Assembly (NCBI GenBank): GCA_002698995.1
Contig: PAAX01000026.1
Coordinates: 62,001-126,000, forward strand
From: Ignavibacteriota bacterium
GTDB taxonomy: Bacteria; Bacteroidota; Ignavibacteria; Ignavibacteriales; Melioribacteraceae
DNA: 64,000 nucleotides
Direction of reading: 5' to 3'
Positions 1 to 6,523 of this stretch are shown one piece after another. The translations under genes were made by a program, and so were the position numbers. The notes under the pieces are model-generated. The model saw only the letters and a list, made by a program, of their open reading frames with translations, was not told the origin of the DNA and did no database searches. Within the stretch, counting starts at the first letter, position 1. Each line of letters starts with the position of its first letter.

Positions 1-234
1 AACATCAACATTATTTTCTTTAATAAAATTATTTAATTGATCATAAGCTGCTTTTCGATCTGTTTTAATAAACTTATTTTCTTTCAAATCATATTCTAAG
101 ATTGCAGTCCTTTTGTCAGGAGCATATTTTAATTTCAATTCGCTTAAAAATTGCTCTAAATTGTTCATCTTGTACTCTTGAGATATTGTTAAAATTGTTA
201 GGAAGAAATAAAATGATATGGAAACTAATTTCAT
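1..234 (-). CDS. exported protein, 3' part outside window
   Basis: The reverse strand is open from an ATG at 234 to the window edge, giving 78 residues. The first ~18 residues form a signal peptide (MKLVSISFYFFLTILTIS) and the rest is a charged segment with the stretch KYAPDKRTAILEYD. That stretch recalls the N-terminal region of exported SH3/NlpC-P60 (C40) cell-wall peptidases of Bacteroidota, but the catalytic domain would lie beyond the edge, so this is only a guess. The gene is divergent from the glutaredoxin gene that starts at 344. I see no convincing Shine-Dalgarno sequence. The open frame and signal peptide are visible; the family is not established. Confidence 0.6.
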   Translation of the reverse strand, partial: MKLVSISFYFFLTILTISQEYKMNNLEQFLSELKLKYAPDKRTAILEYDLKENKFIKTDRKAAYDQLNNFIKENNVDV

Positions 235-332
235 GATTCTCTTATTTTTGTGGATAAAATTTAAGTAAGTGGTAAAGTTAATAAAAATAGAATCTTTTTT
301 GTGAAATAATCATCAAATGTAATTGAAAAATT

Positions 333-338
333 AAGGAG
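333..338 (+). promoter_or_regulatory. ribosome binding site of the glutaredoxin gene
   Basis: AAGGAG lies five bases before the ATG at 344 and fixes that start. Confidence 0.7.
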
Positions 339-343
339 ATTCT

Positions 344-592
344 ATGCAAACTTCTCAACCTAAAGTGATAATGTTTTCCACACCGACTTGCAGTTTTTGC
401 ACTACAGCAAAAAGATACTTCAGAGAAAAAGGTATAAGATTTACAGATGTTGATGTTTCAAAAGATCAAAAAGCAGCTTTAGATATGCAGCGCAGAACTG
501 GACAAACCGGTGTTCCTGTTATATTAATTAATAACAGACCAATAATAGGTTTTGATAAAAACAAAATAAATTCAATGTTAAACATAAGATAA
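344..592 (+). CDS. glutaredoxin-family thiol-disulfide protein
   Basis: A compact 82-residue cytoplasmic thioredoxin-fold protein. The redox motif CSFC lies at residues 17-20 after the first beta strand (VIMFSTPT). The cis-proline segment TGVPVI and the following GFD loop are typical of small glutaredoxins of the NrdH/YruB-like group. It probably reduces protein disulfides or mixed disulfides, but the partner (glutathione, thioredoxin reductase or other) cannot be read from the sequence. A clear AAGGAG site precedes the start. The groES-like gene begins nine bases after its stop, so the two are probably co-transcribed and linked to redox or folding stress. Confidence 0.9.
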   Translation: MQTSQPKVIMFSTPTCSFCTTAKRYFREKGIRFTDVDVSKDQKAALDMQRRTGQTGVPVILINNRPIIGFDKNKINSMLNIR

Positions 593-601
593 GAGGTTAT
601 T

Positions 602-871
602 ATGAAAATTAAACCAATGGACGACAGAGTACTTGTTGAATTTGAAAAAGAGGAAGAAAAAACCCCTTCCGGAATCATTATTCCAGATACAGCAAAAGAA
701 AAACCCAGAATGGGTGTTGTTGCTGCTGTAGGTACTGATGAAGATTTACAAGAAAAAATAAAAGTCGGCAATAAAGTTTTATTTGCAAAATACGGTGGTG
801 AAGATATTGAGTTTGATGGAAAAGAATACAAAATAATTCAACGCTCAGATATTTTAGCCGTAATTGAATAA
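602..871 (+). CDS. groES: GroES-family co-chaperonin (solitary)
   Basis: This 89-residue protein has the GroES core: PMDDRVLVEF at the N-terminus, the mobile loop EKTPSGIIIPDTAKEKP that contacts GroEL, the VGNKVLFAKYGGEDIEFDGKEY strand pair and an ILAVIE terminus. It is a few residues shorter than usual (about 95). GroES forms the heptameric lid of the GroEL chamber. No groEL follows: the next gene is a YiiX-like hydrolase, and a strong hairpin closes the unit at 881-907. I see no CIRCE repeat upstream. It is therefore either a second, stress-specific GroES or the only one with groEL elsewhere. The pairing with a glutaredoxin nine bases upstream is unusual. Confidence 0.93.
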   Translation: MKIKPMDDRVLVEFEKEEEKTPSGIIIPDTAKEKPRMGVVAAVGTDEDLQEKIKVGNKVLFAKYGGEDIEFDGKEYKIIQRSDILAVIE

Positions 872-880
872 TGGTTTTAG

Positions 881-907
881 CTGACCAAGAAATTAGATCT
901 TGGTCAG
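881..907 (+). terminator. hairpin terminator after groES
   Basis: A perfect 10-bp stem (CTGACCAAGA/TCTTGGTCAG) with a 7-base loop lies ten bases after the groES stop. The T-run after it is weak, so termination may be partial. Confidence 0.65.
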
Positions 908-1029
908 TCTCCATTTCTTTAAAGTCCATTCACATTTTGATGTAATCAATATTTTATATAAGTTATAATAAGATTTAGATGTATTTTGTTTTCTCTTTTG
1001 AATGAATACAAATTTATTCTGAGATATAA

Positions 1030-1689
1030 ATGAATTTAATACATTCGCCTTATAAAATAAGGGTGGTGTATGTTATAATATTTTTTTTCATAGCAATATT
1101 TTTTACTCAGGACTATGAATTTACTAACAAATATTTATTAACCAAAAATTCATCCCTTCCAATAAACCAAGAAAATCTTAAATCCTGCGATATCATTTTT
1201 AGAAGAGGCTTAAGTTTAGTAAGTAATTTAGTTTTAAGCGCCGACAGTCATTCCCCTTTTTCACATATTGGAATCATAATAAAAGAGAAGAAAAATATTA
1301 CTGTTGTGCATGTTGTGCCGGATGAATCAGAAACTGGAATTGATATTATAAAGAAAGATGAAATGAACGAATTCCTCAGAAGTGATAGGGCATCAGCTTA
1401 TGCCGTTTACAGATATAAAAGTGAAATAGATTTTTCAAAATTGGAATCATATATAAAATCACAACTTAAAAGAGAAATATTATTTGACGGTGAATTTGAT
1501 TTATCCAGTTCAGATAAACTTTACTGCACTGAATTTGTATATAAATCTTTTTTAGAAGCAGGTATAGATTTAATTGATAATAAATTTGATACGTTACTTA
1601 TTCCAATAGGAAAAAATCCTTTTATACTGCCTGGAAGAATATTAACGTCGTCATATTTAACCAAAATAACAGAATACTTTAATGATTGA
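1030..1689 (+). CDS. YiiX/YebB-like permuted papain-fold cysteine hydrolase
   Basis: A 219-residue protein with one N-terminal membrane or signal segment (residues ~12-26), followed by the layout of the YiiX/YaeF-like (peptidase C92-type) NlpC/P60 relatives. CDIIFRRG is at ~53-60, the catalytic histidine is in FSHIGII (His79) and the nucleophile is in LYCTEFV (Cys166). The circular permutation places His before Cys. Such enzymes are thought to cleave amide bonds in cell-wall or lipid substrates, but the substrate is unknown. The product is probably anchored to the periplasmic face of the inner membrane. The next gene, a lipoprotein, begins 11 bases after the stop, so both are probably in one transcript. 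Confidence 0.82.
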   Translation: MNLIHSPYKIRVVYVIIFFFIAIFFTQDYEFTNKYLLTKNSSLPINQENLKSCDIIFRRGLSLVSNLVLSADSHSPFSHIGIIIKEKKNITVVHVVPDESETGIDIIKKDEMNEFLRSDRASAYAVYRYKSEIDFSKLESYIKSQLKREILFDGEFDLSSSDKLYCTEFVYKSFLEAGIDLIDNKFDTLLIPIGKNPFILPGRILTSSYLTKITEYFND

Positions 1690-1690
1690 T

Positions 1691-1696
1691 GGAGGA
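1691..1696 (+). promoter_or_regulatory. ribosome binding site that selects the lipoprotein start
   Basis: GGAGGA lies four bases before the ATG at 1701. It supports that ATG rather than the in-frame TTG at 1686 or ATG at 1689, both of which would lack a Shine-Dalgarno sequence and extend the signal peptide. Confidence 0.8.
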
Positions 1697-1700
1697 AGTA

Positions 1701-2093
1701 ATGAAGACAAGGATTGGTATTTCACTTTTATTATTTATTGTAATGTTATTTGTTTCCGGCTGCGGCGGTGGATCAAGTGACCCAAAAGATATTGTAATTA
1801 ATTCAATGGAGATGATTGAGAATAATAACGTGTCAGGTGTTTCAGAAATTTTATCAAAAGATGTTAAGAGTTTAGTTGATAGTGAAAAATTAGAAAAAGC
1901 TGTAGCTGAAGAATCAGAAAAAATTAAATCAAAAGGAGGAATAGCAAAAATTGAATTTACCGACGAAAAAGTTGAAGAGAATCAAATCGATTATAAATAT
2001 ACTATTACCTATGGTGATGGATCGACAAAAAATGATAAAGCCAGATTAGTAAAAGAAGATGGAGAATGGAAATTAGGTATGGCAAAGAATTAA
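1701..2093 (+). CDS. small lipoprotein, DUF4878-like
   Basis: A 130-residue lipoprotein. The signal sequence ends in a lipobox, FVSGC, with the lipidated cysteine at residue 21, followed by a Gly/Ser linker. The mature part begins DPKDIVINSMEMIENNN and ends with DGEWKLGMAKN, the layout of the DUF4878 / NTF2-like lipoprotein families of Bacteroidota, in which a helix precedes a curved sheet ending with EW.L. No enzymatic residues are evident and the function is unknown. It sits directly after the YiiX-like hydrolase, which suggests an envelope role. A strong hairpin at 2163-2186 lies downstream. Confidence 0.85.
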   Translation: MKTRIGISLLLFIVMLFVSGCGGGSSDPKDIVINSMEMIENNNVSGVSEILSKDVKSLVDSEKLEKAVAEESEKIKSKGGIAKIEFTDEKVEENQIDYKYTITYGDGSTKNDKARLVKEDGEWKLGMAKN

Positions 2094-2162
2094 TTTATCT
2101 TTTGTATGTAAAACACTCTTCATATTTAAGACATAATTAAAATTTGACCTTTTAAAACAAAA

Positions 2163-2186
2163 CAGCCCGAAAGTAAATTCGGGCTG
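2163..2186. terminator. bidirectional terminator between lipoprotein and small peptide genes
   Basis: The stem CAGCCCGAA/TTCGGGCTG is perfect over 9 bp. It is followed by T-rich sequence on both strands (TAATTTTTAA on plus, TTTTGTTTT on minus). It can end both the lipoprotein transcript and the convergent small gene at 2210-2302. Confidence 0.85.
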
Positions 2187-2209
2187 TAATTTTTAATATC
2201 TATTATTTC

Positions 2210-2302
2210 TTATAATAGGTATGCTGAACAAGCTACTAGAGATAAAACTACTGTTGCAACAAAACCCATCAAGAAAATCGAAAGTCCTATTTTTCTAGCC
2301 AT
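2210..2302 (-). CDS. 30-residue lipobox peptide (copy B)
   Basis: Reads MARKIGLSIFLMGFVATVV followed by LSLVACSAYLL and a stop. It has a basic N-terminus, one hydrophobic helix and a perfect lipobox LVAC with Cys25, leaving only CSAYLL after signal peptidase II cleavage. A good ribosome site (AGGGGTG) stands in front of the ATG. A homologous gene of the same length at 6350-6442 matches at 19 of 30 residues without gaps, and 12 of those identical residues use different synonymous codons, which argues strongly that both are translated. Each copy lies downstream of a giant T9SS repeat protein, separated by a hairpin. Function is unknown. It may be a mini-lipoprotein, a secreted hydrophobic peptide or a one-helix membrane protein. 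Confidence 0.8.
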   Translation of the reverse strand: MARKIGLSIFLMGFVATVVLSLVACSAYLL

Positions 2303-2390
2303 TTTTGTCACCCCTAAAATTTTTTGTGTTGAATATTTTTTATTTATTAAACACCTGGTAAAACTTTAGTAATAAAATCGTTCAAGTAAA

Positions 2391-2414
2391 GGGAAGCAGA
2401 TTAATCTACTTCCC
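2391..2414 (-). terminator. hairpin after the 1187-residue surface protein gene
   Basis: GGGAAG/CTTCCC plus the inner AGATTAATCT form a near-perfect stem 17 bases after the stop codon, followed on the minus strand by TTTACTT. It separates the large gene from the small peptide gene. Confidence 0.6.
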
Positions 2415-2431
2415 AAATTACTCTGATTAAA

Positions 2432-5400
2432 TTACTTCAGTAATACCATCTTTTTAGTTGAGACAAAATCACCTGCACTAATTCTATAAATATATGTACC
2501 GCTGGCTACTTGATTTCCATAATTGTCTTTACCATTCCAAACAACATTGTAAGTACCTTGATTTCTTTGATCGTTAACCAAAGTTCTTACTTCCTGTCCT
2601 AGCATATTATAAATCTTTATGTTTACAAAATGACTTTCAGGTAATGAGAATTTAATTGTAGTAGTCGGGTTAAACGGATTTGGATAATTTTGTTCTAATC
2701 CGAAAACTGTTGGTAAAACTTCCTCTTCCTCTACACTTGTAATTCCGTCTTTCACTTTGAAATTACCGGTAGCTGAGTAACCTGAAATCTCACTATTTGT
2801 TTTTGATCTAACTCTCCAGAAATATTGACCACTTTCCAAGTTAGAAGCTTCAGCTTTTAATTGAGCTAAGTCAGAATAAACTGCTGCATCTGCAAAGTTT
2901 TCATTATCAGCTAATTCAACATCATAAGTTAATTCAGATGAAGAAGCAACTGGGTTAAACCAGGATAATATTGGTGATCCAGTATCAATTGTTACACCAT
3001 TAGCTGGAGAACCTATTCTAGGAACAACCGGAGCTGAACCAGCAACAATTGCAAAACTGTATGTTGTTGACCAAGCAGTTTGTGTAGCTCCATAATTACC
3101 TTGTACCTGCCAGTAATATGTTGCACCTGGAGTTAAACCGGTAACTTCATGGAAATTATTTGTAATTCCATTAATAGTTATTGGATTTCCCATATTTGCT
3201 TGCTGAGAATATCTTAAAGAATAATCAACTAATCCTAAATAAGATCCGCTTAAATACCAATAGAATGTTACATCATTAGAGTAAACCGTAGTATTGTTAG
3301 CTGGAGTTGTTGGAATAACTGTAGAAGTTGAACCACCAACTACAGTAAATGAACCTACTGCAAAATCACCATGAACTGGAGCACCACCGTCAGTTAATGC
3401 TACTGCCCAATAATATGTTGAACCATAATTTAATGCTGAACCAAAAGTATAAATAGTTTGATTGATATCATTTATTGTTGTAGTACCATCATACTGACCT
3501 GGATCTGCCCAATTAGCTGGAGCAGTGTTTGCTTCTACCCATCTAACAACATAACCGGTCCATCCTAAAGTCGATCCCTCTACATACCAGCTTAAAGTTG
3601 GAGTAGCAGAATAAACAGTAGGATTACTTACAGGATAACTTGCGACAGTATGACTTGAACCACCGCCAGCTACTGTAAACTCACCAGTTGCCGACCAGGT
3701 TGATATATTGCCTGGATTTCCATTTTCATATGATCTAACTCTCCAAAAATAAGAAACTCCAGCAGTTAAACCGCTACCTTGATAGAAAAGTCCTGAGATT
3801 CCATTTTGATCTATTACTATATTATTAAAATTAAAATCGGTACTTACTTCTACTTCAAATAATAGATCTGTTGAAACACCACCTACATACCAATATAAGT
3901 ATGGTGAGGTAGTATAAACAGTTGCACCGTCAACAGGATAAGAAGGTGTAGGAACAAAAGCTACAACTCCGGCAATTGCATCTGTTTCAAAAGTTGCAAC
4001 AGCTGAGAAAGTTTCATCTGTGCCATATGTTGTCTTTACCTGCCAGTAATAAACTGTACCTGGATCTAAATCTACAGTAGCTTGAACAAATAAATTAGAA
4101 CCGGCTGAATAAGTTGAAATTGTACCGGCATTCAATTCTCCGGTAACCCCATCAACAGCATTTGACGTTGAAACGATCACTTCAAATGTTGCACTTGGTT
4201 CATATTCAAGTGTGTACCAATAGAAATATGGCTGTAAAGTATAAACTGTTGCACCGCCTGTAGGCCATGATGGAAAAGCTTCTACTGCTCCACCTTTAGT
4301 ATCGAAATAAAATGCATTAGAGAATTTGGCAACTCTGTCATCATAATCAAATGATCCTGCAGAGGATCCATCATCATAGTATGCAACTATTCTCCAAAAA
4401 TATCTGGTACCTCCGGATAATCCGTTTACTGTTCTTGTTAAATCAGTAATATTATCATAATGAGCAAAGTAAAAAGGATTAGGAGTAGCAGTCAAATAAT
4501 TATCAACAGCTTCCGCCCATTCTAATTCAGTTGGAGCTGATGTTTTTTCATAAATCTGTAAAGCAAATTTTAACGTCCCTTGTGCTTGATTAATATACCA
4601 TGAGAATAATAAAGGATCATACAAATAAACAAAAGCATTATCTAATGGATTGCCTGCACTTATAGTTAAATCATTAGTAGTTTTAAAGCTGAATTCTTCA
4701 GATACTTCAGTACCACCATCATAAGTAACTCTCCAAAAGTACCAAGTATTATTTGCTAAAGGAAAATCTGCATGATATTCATTTGCTTGGTATGTAATAG
4801 TTGCACCGGCATCAACGAAATCATTAAAATCATCTGCATCTAATCCATTATCAACAGTAATTGAAATTGGATAGACCCCAGATGTTGTACCTATTTCTAT
4901 GGTATAAGAAGTTTGTGCTTCATCAATCCATTCAAACTTTGGTAAAACAGAAACACCGGTTAATGTATTTAACGGATTAATTAATACAGGGTTTAATGTG
5001 AAGTCCCAAGTACTAGTTGATTGTCTGTTGCTATTTGAAGGAGTTGAACCTGATTGATCTTTAGCAACAACATACCATGAATGATTTCCCGAAGCTAATG
5101 ATGGATCGAAATTAGTTGCACCCAAATTAGTAGCAACTGTTGAACCATCAACATATACATCATAAACAATTCCTATTGCATTCCCAGTAACGGCACTCCA
5201 TGTCAGAGGTGGTTCTGGAATCCAATTATCGTGAGACGAACCATCAGCTGGAGTTGCTAAGTCAAAAGCTCCAATTTCTGTTTTGAACGGGTCTGAAGCT
5301 GTAACATTATTAATACTTGTTGAAGCATCATCAGTTACAGAAACTCTCCAATAATAAACTGTATTGTGAAATAACGCTACAGAATTATCAGTAGAAACAG

Positions 5401-5995
5401 TGACTGGTGCTGCTGGGCCAACTACAGAGCCAAATAAAGCATCGTCATCAATTTCCAAAGTATAACTGTAAGGTGGAAATCCACCAGTTGCATCCGGCCA
5501 ATCAAAAGTTGGAGTTGCGTCAACGTCACCAACATTTGATGGAGTTGCTCCTACCATTGTAAATGCTAAAGGATCTCCTGTAGAAAATCTGTAAGGACCA
5601 GAGATTGCATTAGAAGCATTTACATCTGTTGTTGGATCAGCAAAATCATTGTCCCAAATCGCCCAATAATAAACAGTATTATCCGACAAACTTGCAGGGA
5701 CTGTAGAAATATCAAATGATTCCGTTGTAGCACCACCAAAGACATTTGCTTGGGTTAGAGTTTGTGGAGCAAAAAGGGAAACAGCTGAACCGTTATTAGG
5801 ATCGGCATTTCCACTCCATACAAATATTTTGACTTGATCATCATTTGTAGTCGGTGTAGCGTCTGCAGTTGTCCATTCAAATGTTGTAAATGTAGTATGA
5901 TCTACACTTACAGCATCATCTGAAGGAGTTGGCTGGGCTAAAATTACACTAGTAAACAACATCAAACTAGCTATAAAGTAAAGATATTTTCTCAT
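2432..5995 (-). CDS. giant T9SS-exported fibronectin-like repeat protein (copy B)
   Basis: A 1187-residue surface or secreted protein. A signal peptide (about residues 1-20, ending VILAQ) is followed by many beta-sandwich repeats of roughly 95-100 residues. Typical repeats open with P..G.TVY...P.L.WY and close with G.TYYW.V, as in fibronectin/Ig-like modules. The last ~85 residues form a type A T9SS sorting domain: NYPNPFNP, IYNMLGQEVRTLV, GTYIYRISAG and a terminal STKKMVLLK. It should be secreted by the Por/Spr machinery and attached to the surface or released. The 934-residue protein at 6524-9328 is a tandem paralogue with the same leader. No catalytic domain is seen; adhesion, matrix or S-layer-like roles are possible. 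Confidence 0.93.
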   Translation of the reverse strand: MRKYLYFIASLMLFTSVILAQPTPSDDAVSVDHTTFTTFEWTTADATPTTNDDQVKIFVWSGNADPNNGSAVSLFAPQTLTQANVFGGATTESFDISTVPASLSDNTVYYWAIWDNDFADPTTDVNASNAISGPYRFSTGDPLAFTMVGATPSNVGDVDATPTFDWPDATGGFPPYSYTLEIDDDALFGSVVGPAAPVTVSTDNSVALFHNTVYYWRVSVTDDASTSINNVTASDPFKTEIGAFDLATPADGSSHDNWIPEPPLTWSAVTGNAIGIVYDVYVDGSTVATNLGATNFDPSLASGNHSWYVVAKDQSGSTPSNSNRQSTSTWDFTLNPVLINPLNTLTGVSVLPKFEWIDEAQTSYTIEIGTTSGVYPISITVDNGLDADDFNDFVDAGATITYQANEYHADFPLANNTWYFWRVTYDGGTEVSEEFSFKTTNDLTISAGNPLDNAFVYLYDPLLFSWYINQAQGTLKFALQIYEKTSAPTELEWAEAVDNYLTATPNPFYFAHYDNITDLTRTVNGLSGGTRYFWRIVAYYDDGSSAGSFDYDDRVAKFSNAFYFDTKGGAVEAFPSWPTGGATVYTLQPYFYWYTLEYEPSATFEVIVSTSNAVDGVTGELNAGTISTYSAGSNLFVQATVDLDPGTVYYWQVKTTYGTDETFSAVATFETDAIAGVVAFVPTPSYPVDGATVYTTSPYLYWYVGGVSTDLLFEVEVSTDFNFNNIVIDQNGISGLFYQGSGLTAGVSYFWRVRSYENGNPGNISTWSATGEFTVAGGGSSHTVASYPVSNPTVYSATPTLSWYVEGSTLGWTGYVVRWVEANTAPANWADPGQYDGTTTINDINQTIYTFGSALNYGSTYYWAVALTDGGAPVHGDFAVGSFTVVGGSTSTVIPTTPANNTTVYSNDVTFYWYLSGSYLGLVDYSLRYSQQANMGNPITINGITNNFHEVTGLTPGATYYWQVQGNYGATQTAWSTTYSFAIVAGSAPVVPRIGSPANGVTIDTGSPILSWFNPVASSSELTYDVELADNENFADAAVYSDLAQLKAEASNLESGQYFWRVRSKTNSEISGYSATGNFKVKDGITSVEEEEVLPTVFGLEQNYPNPFNPTTTIKFSLPESHFVNIKIYNMLGQEVRTLVNDQRNQGTYNVVWNGKDNYGNQVASGTYIYRISAGDFVSTKKMVLLK

Positions 5996-6009
5996 GAGTG
6001 CACCCTCAT
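5994..6009 (-). promoter_or_regulatory. start-codon hairpin of surface protein copy B
   Basis: On the minus strand ATGAG-GGTGCA-CTCAT can fold into a 5-bp stem. It holds the Shine-Dalgarno GAGGG partly in the 5' arm and loop, and the A and U of the start codon in the 3' arm. The same structure with one loop change occurs at 9327-9342. Confidence 0.55.
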
Positions 6010-6180
6010 ATTTTGTTATTGATTCTTTCTAAACTTTGGCTGGTTTTGAAAGATCATTCTTTTCAAAAAACATACGCCTAAACCTAAGGCGGTAAAACTT
6101 TTTTACCTTATTAAATGAAATAAAAAGACCTTTATTGTCTATTTATTTCGATAATAAGTATTATTTTTTTGGCTGGTGAT
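6000..6180 (-). promoter_or_regulatory. long structured 5' leader of surface protein copy B
   Basis: About 180 bases separate the predicted transcription start (near 6176) from the ATG. They contain two stacked hairpins on the minus strand, GGTAAAAAAGTTTTACC and CGCCTTAGGTTTAGGCG, then the conserved box and the start-codon hairpin. An AAAGGTCTT at 6125-6133 is the exact inverse of AAGACCTTT at 6198-6206 in the promoter spacer. No known riboswitch class is recognised. Confidence 0.45.
6035..6047 (-). promoter_or_regulatory. conserved leader box AAAACCAGCCAAA (copy B)
   Basis: AAAACCAGCCAAA on the minus strand ends exactly 40 bases before the start codon, the same distance as in the paralogous gene. 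A related CACCAGCCAAA also occurs farther up this leader, at 6169-6179. The binder, protein or RNA, is unknown. Confidence 0.5.
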
Positions 6181-6182
6181 GA

Positions 6183-6211
6183 AAGATATGAGTTATGAAA
6201 GGTCTTGTCAA
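6183..6211 (-). promoter_or_regulatory. promoter of surface protein copy B
   Basis: Minus-strand TTGACA (6211-6206), a 17-base spacer and TATCTT (6188-6183). The -10 reads on as TATCTTTC, close to the TAnnTTTG of Bacteroidota promoters. Confidence 0.75.
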
Positions 6212-6301
6212 GAGAAATAATATATTAAATCCTAATAAAAAAGAATTATGTGATATATTTCACAATCCTTATTAAAGATAATGTTGATTGAGGAAATAAA
6301 G

Positions 6302-6332
6302 CTGCTGCTAAGAAATCAAATCAAAGCAGCAG
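6302..6332 (-). terminator. hairpin after small peptide gene copy A
   Basis: CTGCTGCT/AGCAGCAG stem with a 15-base loop, 18 bases after the stop of the 30-residue gene. It is followed on the minus strand by a short T-rich stretch (CTTTATTT), so termination is moderate at best. Confidence 0.45.
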
Positions 6333-6349
6333 TTAAAATTCAATTTAAC

Positions 6350-6442
6350 TTATAAAAAATATGTACTGCACGCAACCAAGGATAAAACGATGGTTGATAT
6401 AAATGCCAGTAAGTAAAGTGACAGTCCAATTTTTTTTATCAT
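6350..6442 (-). CDS. 30-residue lipobox peptide (copy A)
   Basis: Reads MIKKIGLSLYLLAFISTIV followed by LSLVACSTYFL and a stop. The ATG is preceded by a near-ideal AGGAGGT. It is collinear with the peptide at 2210-2302, and the heptapeptide LSLVACS is identical in both although six of its seven codons differ. The hydrophobic core and LVAC lipobox would give a mature lipid-anchored hexapeptide CSTYFL if processed by Lgt and Lsp. The released signal-peptide tail would resemble hydrophobic peptide pheromones made from lipoprotein signal sequences in Enterococcus, but that comparison is speculative. It lies 81 bases after the 934-residue surface protein gene, behind a hairpin. Confidence 0.82.
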   Translation of the reverse strand: MIKKIGLSLYLLAFISTIVLSLVACSTYFL

Positions 6443-6494
6443 TTCTTTACCTCCTAATGATTTTAAAATAATTTTATTTTTCTAAAAAGAAATA

Positions 6495-6516
6495 AAGCCC
6501 CAATAAATTGAGGCTT
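6495..6516 (-). terminator. terminator after the 934-residue surface protein gene
   Basis: AAGCCTCAA/TTGGGGCTT stem with one mismatch and a TAAA-type loop on the minus strand, followed by TATTTCTTTTT. It begins seven bases after the stop codon. Confidence 0.75.
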
Positions 6517-6523
6517 AATAAAA

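Noticed and set aside
241-343. CIRCE element before the glutaredoxin-groES unit
   Set aside because: TTAGCACTC-N9-GAGTGCTAA is not present in the upstream region.
6000-6180. c-di-GMP or other known riboswitch in the surface-protein leader
   Set aside because: ACCAGCC resembles no recognised aptamer core; the typical GEMM core sequence is missing. I keep only the description of a conserved box and hairpin.
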